From Bacillota bacterium (lineage in GTDB: Bacteria; Bacillota; Clostridia; Lachnospirales; Lachnospiraceae), in the NCBI GenBank assembly GCA_023419655.1, contig JAEZXP010000236.1:1-9550 (forward strand): DNA of 9,550 nt. The letters are read 5' to 3'. The position numbers and the translations under genes were made by a program. The notes beneath the pieces were generated by a model, which searched no databases, had not been told where the DNA came from, and saw only the letters and a program-made list of their open reading frames with translations. Of this stretch, positions 1 to 5,251 are shown in pieces (position 1 is the stretch's first letter; each line of letters starts with the position of its first letter).

Positions 1-12
1 ATTCATATCCAT
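1..12 (-). CDS. Start of an unidentified leftward gene (first four codons only)
   Basis: Only the first four codons, Met-Asp-Met-Asn, lie inside the window, so the product cannot be identified. The start is well supported. On the minus strand an AAAGGAGG ribosome binding site at 28..21 sits 8 nt before the ATG at 12..10, and a promoter with an extended -10 lies a further 40 nt upstream. The leader of about 40 nt opens with a small hairpin (GGTT-CGCC-AACC, positions 52..41), so the predicted mRNA begins almost directly with a stem-loop. The gene lies downstream of pckG in the same direction but has its own promoter, and a terminator lies between them, so it is probably a separate transcription unit. 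Confidence 0.7.
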
Positions 13-59
13 TTGGATAACCTCCTTTGTTTTTGTGTGTGGTTGGCGAACCTACACTC

Positions 60-88
60 ATTATAACATTGGAGGTTTTTTACTTGAA
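60..88 (-). promoter_or_regulatory. Extended -10 promoter for the leftward gene at the window edge
   Basis: On the minus strand a perfect -10 TATAAT lies at 65..60 and is preceded by TG one base upstream (TGTTATAAT), which is the extended -10 form. Exactly 17 nt upstream is TTCAAG (88..83), a weak -35. The predicted transcription start is near position 53, giving a leader of about 40 nt before the ATG at 12. A weak -35 is common when the extended -10 is present. Confidence 0.65.
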
Positions 89-108
89 GCTAAAGCTATT
101 GCGGGTCA

Positions 109-125
109 CACCTGCATAGCAGGTG
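109..125. repeat. Perfect 7-bp inverted repeat upstream of the leftward promoter
   Basis: CACCTGC (109-115) and GCAGGTG (119-125) form a perfect dyad around ATA. It lies about 20 bp upstream of the -35 of the leftward promoter, where an activator or repressor could bind. It has no T-run on either strand and so is not a terminator. A regulatory role is inference only. Confidence 0.4.
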
Positions 126-127
126 GA

Positions 128-152
128 TTTTAATGTATAGGATACATTAAAA
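128..152. repeat. Perfect 11-bp AT-rich inverted repeat
   Basis: The arms TTTTAATGTAT (128-138) and ATACATTAAAA (142-152) are perfectly complementary around an AGG spacer. The dyad directly follows the pckG terminator in the direction of pckG transcription, and its edge overlaps that terminator's T-run. It may be a second hairpin reinforcing termination or a protein site for the next gene. The sequence alone does not decide between these. Confidence 0.45.
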
Positions 153-192
153 AGGAGCCGGGCACCATTTTGCAACGGCCCCACAGCTCCTT
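149..192 (-). terminator. Rho-independent terminator of pckG
   Basis: On the minus strand, 42 nt after the pckG stop codon, an outer stem GGAGC/GCTCC (190..186 with 158..154) encloses an inner hairpin. The inner part has GGG/CCC pairs and CCGTT/AATGG closed by a GCAA tetraloop. Five T residues (153..149) follow directly. The inner portion GCCGTTGCAAAATGGTGCC resembles two other hairpins in this window (see findings). Confidence 0.8.
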
Positions 193-234
193 CATCGAAT
201 GAATATTTTATAATAATTTATAGCCAAAGGCTGC

Positions 235-2022
235 TTATGAATTCAGTCTTTCTTCCAATGCTACCAGCTGATTACTAAGCTCCTTCGGAAGCTTTTCACC
301 ATAGTTAGCATAGTGCTGCTTTATGGAAGCAACTTCTGCCAGCCACTCTTCTTTGTTTACCTTAAGAAGCTCTGCCATATCCGCATCACTGACATCCAGT
401 CCGCTTATATCAATAGCATCCTGTGTAGGCATGTAGCCGATTTCTGTCTTAACAGCATCACCTTCGCCGTTCGTTCTTTCAACAATCCACTTGAGCACTC
501 TGCTGTTATCACCAAATCCGGGCCATAGCCATTTTCCATCCTTGTCCTTACGGAACCAGTTAACATAGAAAATCTTAGGCAGATTGTCTTTATCTGTGCT
601 ATTGCCGACATCAATCCAATGCTGCAGATAATCACATACATGATATCCGCAGAACGGAAGCATTGCAAACGGGTCACGGCGTACCTTACCGATACTGTCC
701 GAGATTGCTGCTGCTGTTATCTCAGATCCCATGATTGAGCCAAGGAATACGCCATGCTCCCAGCTAAAGCTTTCATGAACCAAAGGAATTGTGCTGGGCC
801 TGCGGCCGCCGATTAAGATTGCACTTATAGGCACGCCTGCAGGGTCTTCCCACTCAGAAGCAATTACAGGGCACTGGTTTGCAGGTGCAGTAAATCTTGC
901 ATTCGGATGCGCTGCGGGGCTTTCTGAACCAGGAGTCCAATCTTTGCCCTTCCAGTCAATCAAATGCTCCGGAGCATCTGTTCCGATGCCTTCCCACCAT
1001 ACGTCACCGTCGTCTGTGAGTGCTACGTTTGTAAATATTGTATTCTTCTCGATACTATGCATTGCATTGGGATTGGAGGACATGGATGTTCCCGGTGCAA
1101 CTCCAAAGAAGCCTGCTTCCGGATTAATAGCATAAAGTCTTCCGTCCTTGCCGAATTTCATCCATGCAATATCATCACCGATTGTCTCTACCTTCCAACC
1201 TGGAATTGTAGGAATTAACATCGCCAGGTTCGTCTTTCCGCATGCACTGGGGAATGCACCTGTAATGTATTTTACATTTCCCTTCGGGTCAGTAAGCTTA
1301 AGTATCAGCATATGCTCCGCTAACCAGCCTTCTTCACGGGCTTGTACGGAAGCAATACGAAGAGCAAAGCACTTCTTGCCAAGCAATGCATTTCCGCCGT
1401 ATCCTGAGCCATAGGACCAAATTGTCTTTTCCTCAGGGAAATGACTGATATACTTCTGCTCAATCGGAGCACATGGCCAGCTGGAATCCTCCTGACCCTT
1501 CTCTAAAGGTGCACCAACTGAATGGAGACATTTTACGAACTCGCCGTCTTCTCCTAAAACATTCAGAACTTCTGTACCGATTCTTGTCATGATTCTCATA
1601 TTCACAACAACATAAGGACTATCCGTTAATTCAACACCAATCTTAGATATAGGAGAGCCGATAGGTCCCATGGAGAAAGGAATAACATACATCGTTCTTC
1701 CCTTCATACAGCCTGTATACAGCTCTGTCATCGTTGCCTTTAATTCATCGGGGTCTACCCAGTTATTCGTCGGACCTGCGTCCTCCTTATTCTTTGAAGC
1801 TATAAAGGTTCTGTCTTCCACACGTGCTACATCGGACGGATCACTGCGGAATAAATAACATCCGGGACGTTTTTCAGGATTTAATGCTATAGCCATTCCG
1901 GCTTCAACCATCTCATTTAACAAACGGCTGTTCTCTTCTTCTGAGCCGTCGCACCAATAAATCTGGTCCGGCTGGCACATCTTTGCCATTTCATCTACCC
2001 ATGCCTGTAACTTTTTGTTCAA
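235..2022 (-). CDS. pckG: Phosphoenolpyruvate carboxykinase (GTP)
   Basis: This enzyme interconverts oxaloacetate + GTP and phosphoenolpyruvate + GDP + CO2 in the cytosol, in gluconeogenesis or, in many anaerobes, in PEP carboxylation. At 595 aa it has the usual length of the GTP-dependent family rather than the roughly 520-540 aa ATP family. Visible motifs are the P-loop FPSACGKTN (residues 257-265) with the hyper-reactive cysteine C261, the metal-binding D283/D284 in IGDDIAWM, the substrate-binding segment YGSGYGGN (204-211), NARFTAP (374-380) carrying the nucleotide-contacting arginine, and the mobile lid GSEITAAA (432-439). The start is TTG at 2022..2020. An in-frame TGA lies three codons upstream, so no ATG is available, and GGTGA precedes the TTG by 6 nt. 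The N-terminal NKKLQAWVDE...IYWCDGSEEE matches the family, which argues against a later start. Its own terminator follows, and it appears monocistronic. Confidence 0.97.
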   Translation of the reverse strand: MNKKLQAWVDEMAKMCQPDQIYWCDGSEEENSRLLNEMVEAGMAIALNPEKRPGCYLFRSDPSDVARVEDRTFIASKNKEDAGPTNNWVDPDELKATMTELYTGCMKGRTMYVIPFSMGPIGSPISKIGVELTDSPYVVVNMRIMTRIGTEVLNVLGEDGEFVKCLHSVGAPLEKGQEDSSWPCAPIEQKYISHFPEEKTIWSYGSGYGGNALLGKKCFALRIASVQAREEGWLAEHMLILKLTDPKGNVKYITGAFPSACGKTNLAMLIPTIPGWKVETIGDDIAWMKFGKDGRLYAINPEAGFFGVAPGTSMSSNPNAMHSIEKNTIFTNVALTDDGDVWWEGIGTDAPEHLIDWKGKDWTPGSESPAAHPNARFTAPANQCPVIASEWEDPAGVPISAILIGGRRPSTIPLVHESFSWEHGVFLGSIMGSEITAAAISDSIGKVRRDPFAMLPFCGYHVCDYLQHWIDVGNSTDKDNLPKIFYVNWFRKDKDGKWLWPGFGDNSRVLKWIVERTNGEGDAVKTEIGYMPTQDAIDISGLDVSDADMAELLKVNKEEWLAEVASIKQHYANYGEKLPKELSNQLVALEERLNS

Positions 2023-2137
2023 AATGACTCACCACTTTCTGTTTATTATAGTTTTTCAGCAACGTATTTTGCATTCTGCTCCTATGTCAGCTTATAGATA
2101 TTTCAATATTATCATACAATGCAACAATACATGTCTG

Positions 2138-2166
2138 ATTATACCTAATTTCTTGGATAAATAAAA
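2138..2166 (-). promoter_or_regulatory. Candidate pckG promoter
   Basis: The 238-bp gap between the XRE gene and pckG is AT-rich and holds no gene. On the minus strand a perfect TATAAT lies at 2143..2138, with only a poor -35 (TTTTAT, 2166..2161) 17 nt upstream. It would give a leader of about 110 nt. Alternatives are GATAAT at 2113..2108, with CAGACA 18 nt upstream, and a second TATAAT at 2050..2045 that would leave a leader of only about 16 nt. No strong terminator for the XRE gene was found here, so some read-through is possible. Confidence 0.3.
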
Positions 2167-2260
2167 GGACTTTAATAAAATTTTTACAAAATAATAGTAT
2201 TCTGGTAATATTAGCATTGTATTCCTATGCAATTTTACATATATATCTGTCTATGTTTTA

Positions 2261-3073
2261 TTAATATGTTTTATCTGCTCCGAAAAGCTCGGCTATAAAT
2301 GTCATTATCTTAAGCAGCGGTCTCCATATCCCCGGATTATTCCTCAGGATGAATGACTTAATTTGGTTATAGCCTATCCCCTCTGTTATCTGCAATACGT
2401 TTTCTCCTTTTGGAGAAGCGCCTATAGCCGTATGTCCGAATGCCGCTCCTCCGACGGCAATCTTAGAGGCAACCGCCAGTCCTCCGATTGAATAAATCCC
2501 GCCTGCTATTCCTCCTACGGCAAAGATACCAATGGCTCCTCCGCCAAAGGCAATCCCTCCAACTGCTAAACCCGCAAGCGCCAGCAGCCCAAGACCCAAT
2601 CCTCCCAGGCTTATTGCACCCAGGGCTAATCCTCCGATACTGATAACTCCAATGGATATATTGCCAATTGCAATAATACCCTTCGCTACATGAATACCAT
2701 ATCCATTTTTTATATGAACAAGCGGTATCCCAAATAATTTTGTCTTGCTTTTATATTCGTAGAATGGATATCCGTTCGCGCCGACAGAATACCTGCGTAT
2801 ATTTGGCATGGTATCCTCTTGCGTTATTTGCGTTATTTGCGGTTTTTCCTGTCGGTATTTCAAACCCGGAAGCTCGGTATCCTCTCTGATTAGGTTATCC
2901 AAGCTTACACCGAATATATCCGCTATGGCTATTAACTTGTTTATCTCAGGCGTTGATTGTCCCGCCTCCCATTTACTCACCGATTGCCTTGACACATCCA
3001 GGATATTTGCCAGATGCTCCTGGGAATATCCCCGCTCTTTCCGTAATTGAATCAGCTTATCGCAAAATTTCAT
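2261..3073 (-). CDS. XRE-family HTH protein with glycine-rich period-5 repeat tail
   Basis: The 270-aa protein begins with a typical Cro/C1-type helix-turn-helix domain (residues about 5-62; core YSQEHLANILDVSRQSVSKW), so DNA binding is likely. A polar linker (63-105) leads to a conserved-looking block, YEYKSKTKLFGIPLVHI (105-121). Residues about 132-219 then form some 17 repeats of five residues with the pattern [I/L/V]-[A/S]-[I/L/V/F]-G-[G/x], almost free of charge. A short charged C-terminus ends in GADKTY. I recall similar HTH-plus-repeat proteins in Firmicutes, but no function that I can name. The regular period favours a beta-solenoid; a membrane-inserted glycine zipper is the alternative. 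The ATG at 3073 has only a weak GGGG about 6 nt upstream. The dyad-rich region in front may be an autoregulatory site (inference). Confidence 0.85.
   Translation of the reverse strand: MKFCDKLIQLRKERGYSQEHLANILDVSRQSVSKWEAGQSTPEINKLIAIADIFGVSLDNLIREDTELPGLKYRQEKPQITQITQEDTMPNIRRYSVGANGYPFYEYKSKTKLFGIPLVHIKNGYGIHVAKGIIAIGNISIGVISIGGLALGAISLGGLGLGLLALAGLAVGGIAFGGGAIGIFAVGGIAGGIYSIGGLAVASKIAVGGAAFGHTAIGASPKGENVLQITEGIGYNQIKSFILRNNPGIWRPLLKIMTFIAELFGADKTY
2417..2680 (-). repeat. Degenerate 15-nt coding repeat (about 17 units)
   Basis: This segment of the XRE gene encodes the five-residue repeats. On the plus strand it reads as recurring GCNNNTCCTCC / GCNAATCCTCC-like units at a 15-nt spacing. 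The units differ at synonymous positions, so this is an old protein repeat under selection rather than a recent DNA tandem expansion. Confidence 0.7.
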
Positions 3074-3088
3074 TTTTTACCCCATTCC

Positions 3089-3127
3089 TGCGCATGTTTT
3101 AATGGCTCGCTTGCGAGACTATGCGCA
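3089..3127. promoter_or_regulatory. Nested palindrome just upstream of the XRE gene
   Basis: The outer arms TGCGCAT (3089-3095) and ATGCGCA (3121-3127) flank an inner dyad CTCGC-TT-GCGAG (3106-3117). The element lies 16-54 bp upstream of the XRE gene's ATG. It overlaps a possible weak promoter on the minus strand (TTGGCA at 3145..3140, CATAGT at 3123..3118, spacer 16). A nested dyad here fits an operator for the dimeric HTH protein itself. That is inference, as no family consensus is known to me. Confidence 0.4.
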
Positions 3128-3132
3128 TATCA

Positions 3133-3224
3133 AAGTTTGTGCCAAGTGTGTTCTTTACACTTTGGATTAACGCAGGCACAAAACTTATGAGGTTGAACGA
3201 GTATTTCTTTCAACCTTTGCCTGC
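3133..3224. repeat. Cluster of nested and competing inverted repeats
   Basis: Four dyads are packed into 92 bp. AAGTTTGTGCC (3133-3143) pairs with GGCACAAAACTT (3175-3186), with one bulged base. AAGTGT (3144-3149) pairs with ACACTT (3157-3162) inside it. GCAGGCA (3172-3178) pairs with TGCCTGC (3218-3224). AGGTTGAA (3190-3197) pairs with TTCAACCT (3209-3216) inside that. The first and third share bases 3175-3178, so the two large stems exclude each other. If transcribed leftward as the XRE leader, this could switch between folds. No known riboswitch class was recognised. Confidence 0.45.
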
Positions 3225-3310
3225 CCCTCTCTACGCTTTAAAAATTCCATGCAGCCATAAATATTTCTGTCAGAATTATGCCTTAAATATATCAAAGACC
3301 GTTGCCAATT

Positions 3311-3340
3311 ACAATAAACTGACACCATGCAATTTGTCAA
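3311..3340 (-). promoter_or_regulatory. Candidate distal promoter for the XRE gene
   Basis: On the minus strand a perfect -35 TTGACA (3340..3335) is followed after 18 nt by TATTGT (3316..3311), a 4/6 match to the -10. It would produce a leader of about 230 nt running through the dyad cluster. The whole stretch 3074-3481 has no convincing gene; open frames on both strands there lack ribosome binding sites. Confidence 0.3.
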
Positions 3341-3379
3341 CTGTCGGTTGCAATCTGTATTTTCAGCAGATTTTTCATT

Positions 3380-3442
3380 AAAAAAGTGGGTCTGCCTCAA
3401 AACTTATGCCAAATAGCACTTAGATTTTGATTCAGCCCACTT
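3380..3442 (-). terminator. Terminator of the ilvN-ilvC operon
   Basis: On the minus strand, 39 nt after the ilvC stop, AAGTGGG (3442..3436) pairs with CCCACTT (3390..3384). The stem continues through CTG/CAG and TCAAAA/TTTTGA with small internal loops, making a long imperfect hairpin that spans 59 nt. Six T residues (3385..3380) follow the last GC pairs. The inner CAAAA motif is shared with the two other terminator hairpins in the window. Confidence 0.8.
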
Positions 3443-3481
3443 ATTGTAAACGAACATTCCAAGGTCAAAAATATATTTATT

Positions 3482-4492
3482 TTAGTTATCAATTAATTTA
3501 TTCTTCTTTGTCCAGCTCATCATATTACGAAGCTCTGCTCCAACCTTTTCCAACGGATGCTCCGCCTCAATTCTTCTTTTTGCATTGAAGTTGGTGCAGC
3601 CAATCTGATTCTCAAGGAGCCAGTTCCTTGCAAAGGTTCCGTCCTGGATATCGGAAAGCACCTTTCTCATGGCATTCTTCGTATCCTCTGTAATAATCTT
3701 TGCGCCAGTAATATAGTCACCATATTCCGCTGTATTTGATATGGAATACCGCATACCTGCAAAACCGCTTTCATTTACTAAATCAATAATCAGCTTCATC
3801 TCATGGATACATTCAAAATAAGCATTGGCGGGATCATATCCTGCTTCTACCAATACCTCGAATCCGGCCTTCATGAGTGCAGTAACGCCGCCACATAATA
3901 CTGCCTGCTCACCGAAAAGGTCTGTCTCTGTTTCTTCTCTAAAGGAGGTCTCAAGGACACCTGCCCTTGCTCCGCCAATTCCTAATGAATAAGCCAGTGC
4001 CAAATCATGAGCTTTTCCTGTAGCGTTCTGATGTACGGCAATCAGACATGGAACGCCCTGTCCTTCAAGATACTGACTTCTTACGGTATGTCCCGGTCCC
4101 TTGGGTGCAACAAGCATTACATCTACATTCTTAGGCGGAATAATCTGGCCGAAATGAATCGCAAAGCCATGAGCAAATAACAATGCATTGCCTTCCTCAA
4201 GATTAGGAGCAATTGACTCATTGTATAATGCAGCCTGCTTTTCATCATTAATCAAAATCATTATCATATCAGCCTTCTTTGCAGCTTCCGCGGCTGTATA
4301 TACCTGAAAGCCTGCAGCTTCTGCCTTCGCCCAGGACCTGCTGCCCTCATATAATCCAATAATTACATGAATACCGGATTCCTTTAAATTGAGCGCATGG
4401 GCATGGCCTTGACTGCCATAACCTATAATTGCTACTGTCTTTCCGTCTAAAAGTGCCAAATTACAATCCTGTTGATAATAAACCTTTGCCAT
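3482..4492 (-). CDS. ilvC: Ketol-acid reductoisomerase (class I)
   Basis: IlvC converts 2-acetolactate (or 2-aceto-2-hydroxybutyrate) to the dihydroxy acid using Mg2+ and NAD(P)H. This is the second common step of valine, leucine and isoleucine synthesis, in the cytosol. The 336 aa match the short class I form. The N-terminal Rossmann domain has GYGSQGHAHALNL (24-36). Catalytic residues expected for class I are all visible: H108, K131, D191, E195, E227, E231 and S252. The cofactor-specificity loop reads GLYEGSRSW (46-54), where many NADPH enzymes have GLR with a basic or small residue next, so an acidic residue sits near the 2'-phosphate site (see findings). The ATG at 4492 follows GGAGG by 9 nt. 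It lies 40 bp downstream of ilvN in the same operon and is followed by a strong terminator. Confidence 0.97.
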   Translation of the reverse strand: MAKVYYQQDCNLALLDGKTVAIIGYGSQGHAHALNLKESGIHVIIGLYEGSRSWAKAEAAGFQVYTAAEAAKKADMIMILINDEKQAALYNESIAPNLEEGNALLFAHGFAIHFGQIIPPKNVDVMLVAPKGPGHTVRSQYLEGQGVPCLIAVHQNATGKAHDLALAYSLGIGGARAGVLETSFREETETDLFGEQAVLCGGVTALMKAGFEVLVEAGYDPANAYFECIHEMKLIIDLVNESGFAGMRYSISNTAEYGDYITGAKIITEDTKNAMRKVLSDIQDGTFARNWLLENQIGCTNFNAKRRIEAEHPLEKVGAELRNMMSWTKKNKLIDN

Positions 4493-4514
4493 AACCTGTA
4501 TCCTCCATTTTTTT

Positions 4515-4527
4515 GATGCCCAGCATC
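4515..4527 (-). repeat. Small intercistronic hairpin between ilvN and ilvC
   Basis: On the minus strand GATGC-TGG-GCATC forms a 5-bp stem with a 3-nt loop, 5 nt after the ilvN stop, and is followed by seven A residues. It is too weak and lacks a T-run for termination in that direction. It could mark an RNA processing or stability site between the two genes. Confidence 0.3.
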
Positions 4528-4532
4528 TTTAT

Positions 4533-5039
4533 TTAATAATCCATAAAATCTGCTATATCTCCGGAACCTCTGATAAGTCCTGTAATTCCCGTACGCACCA
4601 ATTCCTTAATCGTAAACGGTTCCAGTAATTTGATAAAAGCGTCTATCTTACTCTGATTTCCCGTAAGCTCTATCATAAGAGAATCGAGCGCAACGTCCAC
4701 TATCTTGGCTCTGAATATATCTGCCGTAGCGACAATTGCCTGGCGATCCTCACTGTTCGCACTTACCTGTACCAAAATCAATTCTCTTGTTACCGATTCT
4801 CCGCTTACCAGTTCTTTAATCTCAATTACGTCCTCCAGCTTTTGCAGCTGCTTTACTATCTGTTCAAGAATATGGTCATCACCGTGAACCATAACCGTCA
4901 TCCTTGATATGGCGGGATTTTGCGTCTCACCAACAGTCAGACTGTCAATATTGTATCCTCTTCTGCTGAATAATCCTGCAACACGACTTAATACGCCCGC
5001 TGTATTATCTACCAGTATTGACAATATCATCCGTTTCAT
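4533..5039 (-). CDS. ilvN: Acetolactate synthase small (regulatory) subunit
   Basis: This is the regulatory subunit of acetohydroxyacid synthase. It stabilises and activates the catalytic subunit and confers feedback inhibition by branched-chain amino acids. The 168-aa length is typical of the IlvH/IlvN long form. An N-terminal ACT domain (residues about 3-77; GVLSRVAGLFSRRGYNIDSL) is followed by the C-terminal ALS small-subunit domain (about 84-157). By alignment from memory with E. coli IlvH, N12, G15 and N30 correspond to N11, G14 and N29, positions linked to valine sensitivity, so feedback control is probably intact. The ATG at 5039 has a strong AAAGGAG 6 nt upstream. It is the first gene of the ilvN-ilvC operon. 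No ilvB catalytic subunit is adjacent, so the partner must be encoded elsewhere. The symbol ilvH would serve equally well. Confidence 0.95.
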   Translation of the reverse strand: MKRMILSILVDNTAGVLSRVAGLFSRRGYNIDSLTVGETQNPAISRMTVMVHGDDHILEQIVKQLQKLEDVIEIKELVSGESVTRELILVQVSANSEDRQAIVATADIFRAKIVDVALDSLMIELTGNQSKIDAFIKLLEPFTIKELVRTGITGLIRGSGDIADFMDY

Positions 5040-5198
5040 AGCATTCTCCTTTCTCTATGTATCGATTGGAATGAGTTGTATTATGTTGTATTATTTCGTG
5101 GATAAGCGAATTAAACTCGAAAGTCTGTGACTTCCTCGTATAATAACAGCCCCTATACCACAGTACAACTGTATTGGGGCCATAAATGCTTTTTATTG
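5040..5198 (-). promoter_or_regulatory. Structured 5' leader of ilvN-ilvC (possible attenuator)
   Basis: The predicted leader is about 158 nt. In transcript order it contains hairpin A (5180..5149), a 10-bp stem GCCCCAATAC/GTATAGGGGC with one mismatch and an AGT/ACT inner stem, followed by TGTTATTATA; and hairpin B (5135..5119), GGAAGTC-ACA-GACTTTC. A tandem direct repeat ATAATACAAC x2 (5094..5075) then precedes the ribosome binding site. Hairpin A could work as a terminator, though its U-tract is interrupted. No T-box sequence (AGGGTGGNACCGCG-like) is present. A 30-codon frame (5183..5091) rich in Ile and Leu codons overlaps hairpin A but has no ribosome binding site. Regulation by attenuation is therefore possible but unproven. 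Confidence 0.45.
5075..5094. repeat. Tandem 10-bp direct repeat in the ilv leader
   Basis: GTTGTATTAT occurs twice back to back on the plus strand (5075-5084 and 5085-5094), which is ATAATACAAC x2 in the mRNA. It lies 36 nt upstream of the ilvN start codon. It may be a binding site in DNA or RNA, or simply a slippage duplication. Confidence 0.6.
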
Positions 5199-5204
5199 AA
5201 TGAT

Positions 5205-5233
5205 ATTGTAACAGCAACTCACTTCTTTGTCAA
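5205..5233 (-). promoter_or_regulatory. Strong promoter of the ilvN-ilvC operon
   Basis: On the minus strand a perfect -35 TTGACA (5233..5228) is separated by 17 nt from TACAAT (5210..5205). The -10 carries an upstream TG (TGTTACAAT), making it extended. Transcription should start near 5198. The promoter begins only 18 bp after the stop codon of the upstream glycosyltransferase gene, and no terminator for that operon was seen before it, so read-through into ilvN is possible. Confidence 0.85.
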
Positions 5234-5251
5234 GTGCATAATAATTCATGT

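Noticed and set aside
313..1858. Several open frames of 60-114 codons antisense to or overlapping pckG
   Set aside because: They lie inside a clearly conserved enzyme, lack ribosome binding sites and have no recognisable composition; they are shadow frames.
2023..2260. CcpA (cre) site for catabolite control of pckG
   Set aside because: The only nearby CG-centred sequence (AATACGTTG) lacks the required TG and CA half-site bases.
2417..2680. Repetitive 15-nt pattern as a CRISPR or tandem DNA repeat
   Set aside because: There are no spacers, the units vary at synonymous sites and the frame encodes a regular five-residue protein repeat.
3121..3400. Open frames of 86 codons (plus) and 71 codons (minus) between the XRE gene and ilvC
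   Set aside because: Neither has a ribosome binding site. They run through dense inverted repeats and their translations are Cys- and Asn-rich without domain features, so the region is better read as non-coding.
5040..5198. T-box riboswitch upstream of ilvN
   Set aside because: The leader is shorter than most T-boxes and no antiterminator core resembling AGGGTGGNACCGCG was found.
5005..5217. 70-codon minus frame spanning the ilv promoter and the start of ilvN
   Set aside because: It starts between the -35 and -10 elements and runs into ilvN in another frame, so the promoter's transcript would not contain its start.
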